Of a DNA stretch of 64,000 bases, positions 24,071 to 33,061 are shown in pieces. Source of the DNA: WVYX01 sp039586815. GTDB lineage: Bacteria > Gemmatimonadota > Gemmatimonadetes > Gemmatimonadales > GWC2-71-9. The DNA lies in assembly GCA_039586815.1 (NCBI GenBank), contig JBDHJR010000006.1, positions 45,750 to 109,749 of the forward strand. The letters are read 5' to 3'. Below the pieces are notes generated by a model. It was not told the origin of the DNA and did no database searches. It saw only the letters and a list, made by a program, of their open reading frames with translations. Position 1 is the first letter of the stretch, and every line of letters starts with the position of its first letter. The position numbers were made by a program, and so were the translations under genes.

Positions 24071-24973
24071 ATGAGCAAAGAGAATCGCGCGCTGCGCCTG
24101 TCTACCGTCGGTGCTCTGTTTCTGGCCGCGCTGGGCATCGCGTTCGCCTGGCTCACCGCCTCGGGAGCCATCCTGCTGGACGGCTTCTTCAATCTCATCT
24201 CGTTCGCGATGGGACTGCTGTCGCTCAGGGTCGCGGGTCTGCTGCAGCAGCCGGACGATGAGCGGTATCACTTCGGCTACGCGTTCTTCGAGCCGTTCCT
24301 CAACACGATCAAGGGACTCGTCACCGTAGCTGTGGCGGCCTTCGCCGGCGCCTCGGCGGTGGACGCAATACTCCAGGGCGGCCGCGAACTGGCGTTGGGG
24401 CCGGCGGTGGGATACGCCGTGGTCGCGACGGCCGTGTGCGTGATGGTGGGGCTGGTTCAGGTGCGAGTGGCCAAGCAGGTGCATTCGCCCCTCGTGGAGG
24501 TGGACGCGCGCAATTGGGGCCTGAACGCCGCGGTGAGCGGGGTGGTCGCGGTGGCCTTCATCGCGGCGTTCTTGCTGCAGGGCACGCGGTGGTCGGGACT
24601 CGTTCCATACGTCGATCCGGCGCTGGTGCTGGCCCTGGTCGTCGTGGCGATCCCGATTCCGATTCGGATCGTGATTCAGAGCGTTGGGCAGCTCCTCAGC
24701 GCTGCGCCCGACCCGGCGGTGCAGCAGCGCGTGCGCGAGGCGTTCGCCGAGGCCGTGGCGTCTTACGGGTTCCCCCGGACCTCGCTGCGCATGGTGCGAG
24801 TGGGGCGCTACTTCTACGTGCTGAACCACATTCTGGTGACGGGTGACTTCCGGGTGGCGCGGGTGAGCGAGCTGGACGACATCCGCCGCAGCGTGCGAGA
24901 CGCGATTCAGTCGGTCGAGCGCTCGCTGGTGATCGACACTGTGTTCACCGAAGACGAAGCGCTGATCAGCTGA
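24071..24973 (+). CDS. cation diffusion facilitator family transporter
   Basis: 300 residues with six predicted membrane helices. The metal-site Asp lies in ILLDGFFNLISF (helix 2) and a second acidic/polar site in VEVDARNWGLNAAV (helix 5), as in the CDF fold, though the helix-2 HxxxD of Zn transporters is reduced to one Asp and Asn. A cytoplasmic C-terminal domain follows (about 215-300). ATG at 24071 is chosen over an upstream in-frame ATG because of GGAAGAG just before it. It overlaps the convergent ArsA-like gene by 8 bp. Metal specificity unknown. Confidence 0.8.
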   Translation: MSKENRALRLSTVGALFLAALGIAFAWLTASGAILLDGFFNLISFAMGLLSLRVAGLLQQPDDERYHFGYAFFEPFLNTIKGLVTVAVAAFAGASAVDAILQGGRELALGPAVGYAVVATAVCVMVGLVQVRVAKQVHSPLVEVDARNWGLNAAVSGVVAVAFIAAFLLQGTRWSGLVPYVDPALVLALVVVAIPIPIRIVIQSVGQLLSAAPDPAVQQRVREAFAEAVASYGFPRTSLRMVRVGRYFYVLNHILVTGDFRVARVSELDDIRRSVRDAIQSVERSLVIDTVFTEDEALIS

Positions 24974-25934
24974 GGGCGGCGCGCTCCGATTCGGGAAGCG
25001 ATGCGATGATGCGTCGCAGCGCCGCGAGACCGTGCGCGTCGGTCTCCAGCAGCGGGATGCGGTGCACCGGATGGGCGGCGAACGCGGCGTCTGCACGCTC
25101 GAGATACCGCGCCTCGCGCTCGCGACGGCGCTCAACGAACTCCCCAGCCGCTGCGTCGGGCAGCACCCGGTTGAGAAACACGGCCCCCACCGGAACGCCG
25201 TAGCAATCCAGGGTGTGCACGGCCTTCTCGGCCTCCAGCAGGGGAAGCCGTTCGGGAACCGCCACCAGCACGAACGTGCTGCGCCGCTCGTCAGTGAGCA
25301 CAGCGCGCGCCCGCTCGAAGCGCGCCTTGCGATCCTCCAGTGCCGCCAGCACCCGGTCGTCCGGCGCGTGTCCGTCACCGGCCGCGGCGCCCGATACGCG
25401 GCGCCACATGCGTCCCAGGGCATTCATCTTCCTGCGCCGTCCGATCAACCCGCCCATCCACGTCGCCATCTGCTCCGGCAGTGACAGCAGCCGCAGCGTG
25501 TGCCCCAGCGGCGCGGTATCGAACACCAGGCGATCGTAGCGCTCGCCCGCCTCCTCCATGATCCGGGCGAATCGCTCGAACAGCGCCGCTTCCTCGGCGC
25601 CCGGCGACACCCGCGCGATGTCGATCTGCCGCTCCACCTCTGCCATCAAGCGGGGCGGCGTGGTGTCGGCGATTCGGGACTTCACGTCGGCGATGTAGCG
25701 GTCCGCTTCCTGTACGGGATCGATCTCGATGGCCCAGAGCCGCGGCAGGACCTCGCGCGGCTCCGGCCCCACCTCCAGCTCGAGGATGTCACCCGTGGAG
25801 TGGGCCGGATCGGTGGAGACCAGCAGCGTGCGCTTCCCCTGCTCGGCAGCCAACAGCGCAAACGCAGATGCCAGTGTCGTCTTCCCGACACCACCCTTGC
25901 CACCGAAGAACAGGACCTCGCGCTCTAGCAGCAC
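24966..25934 (-). CDS. ArsA/GET3-family ATPase
   Basis: 322 residues from GTG 25934, which sits over the stop of the cory-CC-star gene and has GAGGGAGG seven bases upstream; a longer frame to 25982 exists but lacks such a site. Motifs: deviant P-loop GGKGGVGKTT at the N terminus, switch I STDPAHSTGD, switch II FDTAPLGHTLRLL and the RVLPD segment. Single ATPase domain as in Get3. Only one Cys is present, so neither the arsenite-binding Cys triad nor the Get3 CxxC is there; arsenite export is unlikely. Function in bacteria is unknown; a membrane-protein handling role is analogy only. Confidence 0.85.
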   Translation of the reverse strand: MLLEREVLFFGGKGGVGKTTLASAFALLAAEQGKRTLLVSTDPAHSTGDILELEVGPEPREVLPRLWAIEIDPVQEADRYIADVKSRIADTTPPRLMAEVERQIDIARVSPGAEEAALFERFARIMEEAGERYDRLVFDTAPLGHTLRLLSLPEQMATWMGGLIGRRRKMNALGRMWRRVSGAAAGDGHAPDDRVLAALEDRKARFERARAVLTDERRSTFVLVAVPERLPLLEAEKAVHTLDCYGVPVGAVFLNRVLPDAAAGEFVERRREREARYLERADAAFAAHPVHRIPLLETDAHGLAALRRIIASLPESERAALS

Positions 25935-26197
25935 CGGAAGCCTCCCTCGGGGGGATGCTCCATTCCCATGCGCAGATGCCACTGGTGGAACTGCTCGATC
26001 AGCTCGGGATAGAGCTCCAGCGTGTAGAACGCCACCGGATTCGGTGCACCGAGCAGGTCGGAGAACCCGGCGAGCAGGAAGAGGTCGCGTTGCTCCAGAT
26101 ACTCGCGGTAGATCTGCGCGCGGTAGGGGGCGACGAACATGCCCTCGTAGATCTCCCGCGCGGCGCGCAGCCGCCGCCGTAGCTCGCCATCAGTCAT
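25925..26197 (-). CDS. cory-CC-star protein
   Basis: 90 residues, helical, ending Arg-Cys-Cys-stop, the hallmark of the cory-CC-star family, a small protein of unknown function usually encoded beside an ArsA/GET3-like ATPase. The central part (YRAQIYREYLEQRDLFLLAGFSDLLG, then LELYPELIEQFHQWH) contains the recurrent aromatic/acidic pattern. It overlaps DUF885 by 8 bp upstream and the ATPase start downstream, so the three are co-translated. The two terminal Cys suggest a thiol-based or metal-binding contact with the ATPase; that is inference. Confidence 0.8.
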   Translation of the reverse strand: MTDGELRRRLRAAREIYEGMFVAPYRAQIYREYLEQRDLFLLAGFSDLLGAPNPVAFYTLELYPELIEQFHQWHLRMGMEHPPEGGFRCC

Positions 26198-27806
26198 CCA
26201 GCCCCATGCCCCACCGGATGAGGCTCACCGGGAGGCCGCCGTAGCCTAGCACGGTGTCGTGGAAGTCTTGCAGTGAGTAGTCTGCACCTCGCGCCGCACG
26301 GTAGGCCTCGCGCAGCGAGCGGATCTCCCTGCGCCCCACGGCATAGCACAGCTGATAGGCCGGCTCCGCACAGTAGCGGCGCACCTCTGCCTCGGCATGG
26401 GACCGATCCACCTGGATCCGCTCCATCATCTGTGCCACGGCCTCTTCGAATCCCATTCCACGAGTGTGAAGGCCGACGTCGAGCACGACGCGCAGCGCGC
26501 GCCACAGCAGCGCGATCTTCTGGAAGAGCAGCTCCTCCGGACCGGAGTAGAACCCTTCCTCGGCCATCATCTCCTCGCAGTACAGTGCCCAGCCCTCGAA
26601 CGTGAGAGGCGTGTCCACGACCCTGCGCACCAGGCGCTCCTGGCTCTGAGCCGCCAGGAATTGCAGGTGGTGGCCGGGATATCCCTCGTGCAGCGCGGTG
26701 GACGCGAGATCGTGTACGCAGTGATCGCGCAGGATGCGCTCTTCCAGGTCCGGTGCCTCCCCCGCCTCGGGCGGCGTGACGAAGAACCAGCCGCTGCGGT
26801 CGGGCGAGAAGGCTCCGGGCGGATGATAGGCCGCAAACGGAATGAGCGGGCGGAGAAACTCGGGCGTGGCGATCACGTGCAACTGACCATCCGGAATGGA
26901 TGCGAGACCCCGCTCTTCCACGAAGCGCCGGGCACGCTCCATCTGCTCGGCGTAGGCACCCACCAGCTCGTCGCCCGCGGGATGCTCGGCCCGCAGGTGA
27001 TCCGCCACGTCCTGCCACGGGACACCCGGCTCGATCAGGTTGGCCGCCTCGGCGAGTTCCGCTTCGACTTCCTCCACCAGCGCGAGGCCGTAGCGCCACA
27101 GCTCCGGCGCGGTGTTGCGCAACGCGTGCTGGTAGTGAAGGCGGAAGTTGAACGCCTCCTCTCCGATGGCGAAATCGTTGCCGTTCTCGGTCAGCAGCTC
27201 GCCACGAAGGTACCTGTCGAAATCGTGCAAGGCGGTCGTTGCCGCATCGCAGTCATCCGCAAATGCTTCATCGTCGGGTGGCGCCAGCTCGCGGCGGATC
27301 TCTCCCACGAGCACTCCCCCCCGGGCGATCACGTCGATGCAGGTCTCCACGAACACCGAGGGACAGTCGCGTAACGTGGCTTTGCCGCTCTCCAGGTAAC
27401 CGGGCACCGCGCGGATGCGCGCGGCTGCCGCACGAGCGCGATGCTCCCACGGCCGATCCTGCATCATGAGCAGCTGGTACAGCCCCTCGAGCACGTGTGA
27501 TGCCCAGAACGTGGGGTTGCGGACGTGGGGTTGTTCACGCTCCAGGCGGTGGATCGCAAACCGCGCGTCGTCCAGCAGCGCCGTGCGGTCGATCTCGTCC
27601 TGCAGTCCGTCGGGATCCGTTTCCTCCATGGCGCCAGTGAGCGACTTCAACGCAGCCAAGTACTGCCGGGTCTCTTCCTCGCCGTGGGCTCCCAACCGGT
27701 GGTCGTGCTCCACGACACCCGCGGCACTAGCCGCCACCGGGTCCATGTTCCAGCGGAGATCGAGGTAGGACTCTACGAGCTCGTTGAATGCCGCAGTCGT
27801 GCTCAC
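26190..27806 (-). CDS. DUF885-family zinc peptidase
   Basis: 538 residues. The zincin motif HEGYPGHHLQFL is near residue 370 and the distal Glu ligand in GWALYCEEMM near 408, as in DUF885 proteins, thought to be metallopeptidases. No signal peptide, so cytoplasmic in this case. GTG start at 27806 with a GAG-rich stretch upstream. It is the first gene of the DUF885/cory-CC-star/ArsA unit. Substrate not known; the pairing with a GET3-like ATPase makes a role in protein quality control imaginable but unproven. Confidence 0.85.
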   Translation of the reverse strand: MSTTAAFNELVESYLDLRWNMDPVAASAAGVVEHDHRLGAHGEEETRQYLAALKSLTGAMEETDPDGLQDEIDRTALLDDARFAIHRLEREQPHVRNPTFWASHVLEGLYQLLMMQDRPWEHRARAAAARIRAVPGYLESGKATLRDCPSVFVETCIDVIARGGVLVGEIRRELAPPDDEAFADDCDAATTALHDFDRYLRGELLTENGNDFAIGEEAFNFRLHYQHALRNTAPELWRYGLALVEEVEAELAEAANLIEPGVPWQDVADHLRAEHPAGDELVGAYAEQMERARRFVEERGLASIPDGQLHVIATPEFLRPLIPFAAYHPPGAFSPDRSGWFFVTPPEAGEAPDLEERILRDHCVHDLASTALHEGYPGHHLQFLAAQSQERLVRRVVDTPLTFEGWALYCEEMMAEEGFYSGPEELLFQKIALLWRALRVVLDVGLHTRGMGFEEAVAQMMERIQVDRSHAEAEVRRYCAEPAYQLCYAVGRREIRSLREAYRAARGADYSLQDFHDTVLGYGGLPVSLIRWGMGLDD

Positions 27807-27890
27807 TGGACTCTCACTCGGGGCGCCGGAGGGCCTATGCGTCCCAATATCGCCAAAGTGTGCCGCCGTGGATGACGCGAGTCAACCCGG

Positions 27891-28658
27891 CTAGAGTGCG
27901 TCGCGCAACCAGTCGGCAATATACGTCGCGACGTCCTGCCAACCTGGCTCTCCGACCGTCCAATGCGCGTGACCGGGGAATTCCCGATACGTGCAATGGG
28001 GGCCGTACCGAGCTGCGATCTGTCGCGTCACGGCCACCGGCGTGATGCGATCCTCCGCACCCGCCACTATCAGCACGGGACGCCGCACCCGCTCTTCGAT
28101 AACTTGCGACGCCTTGTGGCGATCGAACAACCAGAAGCCGGCCTCGCTCGCCGCGCGCCCCGATTCGTGCACGAACCGCGCGTACGCCTCCCGCTGTTCC
28201 TCCTGACTGAACAGATGCAGCATGGAGTACGCGGCCTCTTCGAACGTCTGCCTGAACGGCTTGCGCCAGAATCCCCAGGTGGTAAGGGCGCTCTTGAACG
28301 AGCGAATCACCGAGGGACGCAGCGCGAACACACCGCGCGGCGGGGCGGGATTGAGCTGTACCAATGCCTTGCCGGCACCACGGCTCGCCACAATGGCGCT
28401 GAGCAGGCCACCCATCGAGTGCCCCATGAGGATGGGATCGGTGCCGAGGCTCGCAATCTCTTCCTCCAGGTCACGCACGTAGTCCAGCAAGCTGGTGGTT
28501 CCGAGGTTGGGGTCGGGCGGCGCGGCAGGATCCACGTCGTGGTAGCGCAGCGTGGGCGTCACACAGCGGTAGCCTTTGGCCTCGAAGAAGGATCTGAACT
28601 TGGCCCAGTACCACCCGCCGCCCCACATACCGTGGGTCATGAAGATGGTGTCGCTCAT
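27891..28658 (-). CDS. alpha/beta hydrolase
   Basis: 255 residues. N-terminal oxyanion motif THGMWGGGWYW, nucleophile GHSMGG (about residue 92), acid Asp in AGAEDRITP and His in GHAHWT near the C terminus. No signal sequence. Resembles small carboxylesterases or lysophospholipase-like hydrolases. Its ATG overlaps the M81 gene stop by four bases (ATGA), so it closes the amidase-M81-hydrolase operon. A probable role is the processing of an amide or ester compound together with them. Confidence 0.83.
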   Translation of the reverse strand: MSDTIFMTHGMWGGGWYWAKFRSFFEAKGYRCVTPTLRYHDVDPAAPPDPNLGTTSLLDYVRDLEEEIASLGTDPILMGHSMGGLLSAIVASRGAGKALVQLNPAPPRGVFALRPSVIRSFKSALTTWGFWRKPFRQTFEEAAYSMLHLFSQEEQREAYARFVHESGRAASEAGFWLFDRHKASQVIEERVRRPVLIVAGAEDRITPVAVTRQIAARYGPHCTYREFPGHAHWTVGEPGWQDVATYIADWLRDAL

Positions 28659-30157
28659 GGCAGCGGGTAGAGTCCCTCGGGCACGTTGCGGTAGTCGATC
28701 GTACTGAGATCGGCGGGACCCAAGCCGGGCGCGTCGACTATGACCACTGCTCCCGCGAGTCCGGTCTCCACGAAGCCGCGGCGGAAGTGCACGCGCGACT
28801 TGAGCACCACCATATCCACCTCGCCGAGGTCTATTCCCAGCCGCCCGAAGATCCCCGGCGTCGTCACCTGGTGCAGCTGCGGGGTGAGGATCACACGGTT
28901 GTTGTTGCCGAACCGCAGCACGGCCACCGTGTCGGCCCGACCGTACTCGCCCAGATACTCTACCACCCCCTCAATTGGGACTGGCCTGCCGGCGAAACGG
29001 TCGGCGTAGCCACCCACGTTCACGCTCACGCGCTCGCCCGCCTGCGCCCGCGACACTACCTCGCGAATCGCCAGGGAGTCCGCAATGGTGGCGACTACGA
29101 AGTTGCGGGCACCCTGGCGGATCAACTCCTCCAGGATGTGGGTCGAGTTCCCCGTGCGATCGGCGTGGTCGGCCACCACCACGGGAGTGCGCCCCGCCCT
29201 GGCTGCCGCGACGGCCTGGGCAACACCCGCCCGGGTCTTGGGAAGTCTCTTGCCCGCGAATTCCTCGCGCACCCGCCAGATGTAGTCAGACATGTCGTCG
29301 GCGATGCGGTCGGCCAGCTCCTGGTCGCCGTTGGCCACGACCATCACCGTCGCTCCCACCTCGGGCACGTCGGCATACGCGAACCCGAAGGCCACCGACA
29401 CGAACACGTCGGTCTCCCGGTTCTCCCAGCGGCGCGCCCGCTCCATGATGTCCATGGCCGGCGACTCGCCCGTCCCCTGGAAAACGCTCGGCGTGATGAC
29501 TCCCGGCTTGCGGGTGGCCATCACCGGCGAGAAGGTGCCGCGTATGGTCCGCAGCATGATGCGAGCCGCGCGCTCACCCTGGAGCCGCGCGTCGTAGTGG
29601 GGGTAGCGCTTGACGATGAACACAGCGTCGGCAGCGTCTGACAACTCGTGGTCCTCGTTGGCATGGAGATCCAGCGTCACGAAGATCGGAATGTCTCCCA
29701 CCACCTCACGCACGCGCCGCACGATCTCGGCCTCGGGTCTGGCCACGTCGGTGACGGCCATTGCACCGTGCAGCGCGAGGAACACGCCGTCCAGCCGCCC
29801 GGCCCCCCGCAGGTCATCCGCGATGCCGTAGCTGTACTTGTCGAACGCCTCCTTGGTGATCCAGCTGCCCGACGATCCCCCCTTGGCGCCCCGCGGCGAC
29901 AGGATGCCCACGAGCTCTACGCCGCGGTGCTCGCGGGCACGGCTCACGAAGCCCTCGACGTAGGAACCTCGCTCGAGCACCGAATCGCCCCTTATCGGTG
30001 GGCCGTAGTACTCCCACTCGGCAACGCCCGTGGGTACCGGGCAGAACGTGCAGGTCTCGTGCGAGAATGTGGCCACGCCGATCCTGACAGTGTCCTGGCC
30101 GCAGCCCGCCACCGCCAGCAGCAGAGCCGGCGCTACGATCCGTGTCGCTGACCTCAT
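28655..30157 (-). CDS. M81-family metallopeptidase (MlrC-like) lipoprotein
   Basis: 500 residues. An N-terminal lipobox (LLLAVAGC) makes it an envelope lipoprotein, unlike cytoplasmic MlrC. The catalytic N-terminal domain shows VATFSHETCTF, LALHGAM, VTLDLHANE and the metal-binding AHYDARLQG-like segment (YPHYDARLQG); the C-terminal half has DHADRTGNS. MlrC from Sphingomonas degrades linear microcystin peptides, and family members hydrolyse small peptides. ATG at 30157 has GAGGAG nine bases upstream; further upstream frame is a shadow. Overlaps the hydrolase start by four bases and starts 22 bases after the amidase. Confidence 0.85.
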   Translation of the reverse strand: MRSATRIVAPALLLAVAGCGQDTVRIGVATFSHETCTFCPVPTGVAEWEYYGPPIRGDSVLERGSYVEGFVSRAREHRGVELVGILSPRGAKGGSSGSWITKEAFDKYSYGIADDLRGAGRLDGVFLALHGAMAVTDVARPEAEIVRRVREVVGDIPIFVTLDLHANEDHELSDAADAVFIVKRYPHYDARLQGERAARIMLRTIRGTFSPVMATRKPGVITPSVFQGTGESPAMDIMERARRWENRETDVFVSVAFGFAYADVPEVGATVMVVANGDQELADRIADDMSDYIWRVREEFAGKRLPKTRAGVAQAVAAARAGRTPVVVADHADRTGNSTHILEELIRQGARNFVVATIADSLAIREVVSRAQAGERVSVNVGGYADRFAGRPVPIEGVVEYLGEYGRADTVAVLRFGNNNRVILTPQLHQVTTPGIFGRLGIDLGEVDMVVLKSRVHFRRGFVETGLAGAVVIVDAPGLGPADLSTIDYRNVPEGLYPLP

Positions 30158-30179
30158 GGCAGATGCTCCTCTCTCATTC

Positions 30180-31736
30180 TCAAGGCAGCTCGATCGCGCC
30201 GATCGGCGGTGTGGACTTGGGCGGCCGCCTGTGCTGAGTCGCCTGCTCGTACGAGTACGCCAACCCGATGAGAGTCGGCTCCGACCAGGCGTCGCCCAGA
30301 AACTGCAGCCCCACCGGCAGCGTGCCACGCACGAAACCCATGGGCACCGTGACGGCGGGGAATCCCGTCGGCGGCGAGAGCTGGTAGCTGTTGTTGCCGT
30401 GCGGCGTGGTGAGATCGCCGATCAGCCTCGGGGGGTTGTTCCACGAAGGATAGACCACCGCGTCGAGCTGCTGCCCGTGCAGCACCCGCTGCACTCCGGC
30501 GCGCAGTGTTGCCGCGTTCACGGTGGCCTCCTGACACCCCTCGTCTTCCTCCGGCGGCTTGTCGAAGCGCTGCATGAAACGGAGCCGCTGCTCGATCGGC
30601 GGGTGGAATTGGTCCGACTCGATGATCTGCTCCAGCGTCGTGAAGGGGGCGTCAGGCCCCAGGCTCGCCAGATACGCCTCGATGTCGTGCCGGAAGCGGC
30701 GGCACCACAGGCTGCCCTCGATCGTGTCCAGCTCGACTATCACCACAGGGTCGATCACCGTCGCCCCTGCCGCGCGCAGATCGTCGAGCGCCTCGTCGAA
30801 CCGCTTGAGCACGTCCGGATCGGCCGTCTCGGTGTTCGACATTTGGCGCACCACACCGATGCGGGCGCCGCGCAGCCGGTCGGCGACGAGATAGTCGGTG
30901 TACCGCTCGGCTCGACGGTCCGGCACACTCCAGGAGTCGGCCGGGTCGTGTCCCGCGATCACGTCGAACACTATGGTCGCATCCTCCACGGTGCGCGTCA
31001 TCGGGCCGCCGATGTCGCGGTCGAGGTACAGCGGCACGATGCCGTCGCGGCTCGTGAGCCCCATGGTCGAGCGGATTCCCACCAGACTGTTGTGTGACGA
31101 CGGGCCTCGTATGGAGTTGCCGGTGTCGGTTCCCACGCCTACAGCGCCGAGGTTGGCGGAGACGGCCGCGGCGGTTCCTCCACTCGAGCCTGCCGTCACA
31201 CGGTTCAGCGCGTAGGGGTTGCGGGTGTAGCCGGGGAGCGCCGACCCCACGGTCTCGTACGGCGAGAAGGCGAACTCCGCCATGTTCGACTTGGCCAGCA
31301 CTATCGCGCCGGCTTCGCGCAGCTTGCGGACCTGGTACGCGTCGTCGGGCGGCACCGACGCCTGGAGCGAGAGCGAGCCCGCGGTGGTGGGCATGTCGTG
31401 CGTGTCGTAGTTGTCCTTCACGATGACAGGAATGCCGTGCAGCGCCCCCACGAACTCGCCCGTGCGCGCGAAGTGTGCATCGAGAGAATCGGCGCGCTCC
31501 AACGCCCTCACGTTGAGGGTGACGACCGTGTTCAGGGCGGGGCCCTGCTTGTCGTACGCCTCGATCCGCGCCAAGTAGTGCTCCACCAGGTGGCGCGCGG
31601 TGAGGCCCTGCTCACGCATCGCACGGTGGATCTCCGAGATCGTCGTCTCTTCCACCTCGAACGCCTGTGCCTGCGCCGTCCCCGCTGCCCCGAGCAGCAG
31701 GGTCCACACGAGCATGCCGGCCGTCGCCCTCGCCAT
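30180..31736 (-). CDS. exported amidase (amidase signature family)
   Basis: 518 residues with a signal peptide (LVWTLLLGAAGTAQAQ). Amidase catalytic Ser-cisSer-Lys triad: Lys in IPVIVKDNYDT (about 106), cis-Ser in AGSSGGTAAAV and nucleophile Ser in TDTGNSIRGPSSHN (about 205). Resembles peptide amidases or aryl acylamidases with broad substrates. Together with the M81 lipoprotein and hydrolase 22 bases on, it forms an exported/periplasmic amide-hydrolysing set. Start ATG at 31736, with the small membrane protein gene 17 bases upstream. Confidence 0.88.
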   Translation of the reverse strand: MARATAGMLVWTLLLGAAGTAQAQAFEVEETTISEIHRAMREQGLTARHLVEHYLARIEAYDKQGPALNTVVTLNVRALERADSLDAHFARTGEFVGALHGIPVIVKDNYDTHDMPTTAGSLSLQASVPPDDAYQVRKLREAGAIVLAKSNMAEFAFSPYETVGSALPGYTRNPYALNRVTAGSSGGTAAAVSANLGAVGVGTDTGNSIRGPSSHNSLVGIRSTMGLTSRDGIVPLYLDRDIGGPMTRTVEDATIVFDVIAGHDPADSWSVPDRRAERYTDYLVADRLRGARIGVVRQMSNTETADPDVLKRFDEALDDLRAAGATVIDPVVIVELDTIEGSLWCRRFRHDIEAYLASLGPDAPFTTLEQIIESDQFHPPIEQRLRFMQRFDKPPEEDEGCQEATVNAATLRAGVQRVLHGQQLDAVVYPSWNNPPRLIGDLTTPHGNNSYQLSPPTGFPAVTVPMGFVRGTLPVGLQFLGDAWSEPTLIGLAYSYEQATQHRRPPKSTPPIGAIELP

Positions 31737-31753
31737 GCTTGCCTCCTTGTTCT

Positions 31754-32074
31754 TCAGCGTCTCTTCCCGTCGCCCTGCAGGAAGGTCTTGAGCCGCGTCT
31801 CCTCCGACAACTCGCGGTCACGCTGCGCCCGCGCGGCGCGGCGGCCCTGGTCGATCGCCGATGCCACCACCAGGAGCACCGTGGCCGCCACCACCCATGG
31901 TGCGAACGCGGTGGTGGAGAGGCCGATGCCGGAGCCGAGCACCACCAGGCTCCCGACCGCGAGCTCGGCCCACGCCAGGGACGAGATCCCCACCGAGGCG
32001 CGGATCCGCTTGCGCAGCTTCACTCCGCCCGAGAGTCCCGCGATCAGGCCCACGAGAAAGAGCAGCATACCCAT
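31754..32074 (-). CDS. small three-helix membrane protein
   Basis: 106 residues. Three hydrophobic segments: MLLFLVGLIAGLSGG, LAVGSLVVLGSGIGLS and WVVAATVLLVVASAI, then a basic, charged tail (RAARAQRDREL, FLQGDGKRR). The start ATG at 32074 is 2 bases past the nucleotidyltransferase stop, so coupled. I do not know the family. The charged cytoplasmic tail may bind a partner. Upstream in-frame ORF is a shadow of the nucleotidyltransferase. Confidence 0.6.
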   Translation of the reverse strand: MGMLLFLVGLIAGLSGGVKLRKRIRASVGISSLAWAELAVGSLVVLGSGIGLSTTAFAPWVVAATVLLVVASAIDQGRRAARAQRDRELSEETRLKTFLQGDGKRR

Positions 32075-32076
32075 GG

Positions 32077-33060
32077 TCAGGGTGCCTCGGCGATCTCGCC
32101 CCGCGCTGCCACCATGTTGTGCAGAGTCATGTCGGTGACGACGCTGTCGTCTCCCAGGAGAGAATGCTCCACGGTTGAGCCCTGCACCACCGCGTGGGGC
32201 CCGATGATCGCATCCCGCACGGTGCTGCCGCGCACCGCAGCCCCCGCGTCGATCGAGACGTTGGGACCTATGGTGCAGTTCTCCAGGGTCACCCCGTCGG
32301 CGACGAACACCGGATCCACCAGCGTCACGCCGTCGCTCGCCTCGGGGCGGCGGCGGCGGCCGTGCTCCAGCAGGTGCAGGTTGGTGGACAGCACCGTCTC
32401 CACCTTGCCACAGTCGTACCAGCCACCCACCTCTGCGGTCAGCAGCTTTCTTCCGCGATCGATCATGTACTGGAATGCGTCGGTCAGGAACCACTCCCCC
32501 TTCATCTGCGGCCCCGCGAGAGTGTGGTCGATACCCTCGAACAGCGTCTGCCAGTCCCGGATGTAGTACAGGCCGATGTTGGCCAGCTTGGAGATCGGCT
32601 CGGACGGCTTCTCCACGATGCGCTGCATGTAGCCCCGCCCGTCGGTCACCACCACGCCGTAGCGCTGGTAGTCCTCCACTTCCTTGGCCCAGATGATGCC
32701 GTCGGCGTCGGTGCGCTGCAGCAGCGAGAGGTCGGCATCGAACACGGTGTCCACGAAAACGATCAGCACCGGCCCGTCCACATAGGGACGCGCCAGATTC
32801 ACCGCGCCCGCTGTACCGTCTTGCACCTGCTGTTCCACGAACCGCGCGGGGATGTCGTACGCCGCGCGCACGTATTGCTCGATCTGCTCCTTGAGATGCC
32901 CCGTGATGAAGATGAGTTCCTCCACGGAGAGTCCCTGCAGCTTGTCGATCACGTAGTCGAGCACCGGCCGGCCGGCCACCCGCACCAGCGGCTTTGGGAC
33001 GTGTTTGGTGATCGGCAGCAGTCGGGTGCCCTTGCCGGCCACCGGTAGGATGACCTTCAC
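32077..33060 (-). CDS. sugar-nucleotide nucleotidyltransferase
   Basis: 327 residues. Nucleotide-binding N terminus LPVAGKGTRLLPITKHVPKPLV, sugar/metal site FVDTVF, EKPSEPIS, then GEWFLTDAF and GGWYDCGKVETVL. The last 70 residues are hexapeptide-like left-handed helix repeats (VFVADGVTLENCTIGPNVSIDAG), as in RfbA/GlmU-type pyrophosphorylases with a C-terminal helix. It would activate glucose-1-P or a related sugar phosphate with NTP. The GTG start follows the cupin stop by one base, with GGGAGG seven bases upstream. Confidence 0.85.
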   Translation of the reverse strand: MKVILPVAGKGTRLLPITKHVPKPLVRVAGRPVLDYVIDKLQGLSVEELIFITGHLKEQIEQYVRAAYDIPARFVEQQVQDGTAGAVNLARPYVDGPVLIVFVDTVFDADLSLLQRTDADGIIWAKEVEDYQRYGVVVTDGRGYMQRIVEKPSEPISKLANIGLYYIRDWQTLFEGIDHTLAGPQMKGEWFLTDAFQYMIDRGRKLLTAEVGGWYDCGKVETVLSTNLHLLEHGRRRRPEASDGVTLVDPVFVADGVTLENCTIGPNVSIDAGAAVRGSTVRDAIIGPHAVVQGSTVEHSLLGDDSVVTDMTLHNMVAARGEIAEAP

Positions 33061-33061
33061 C

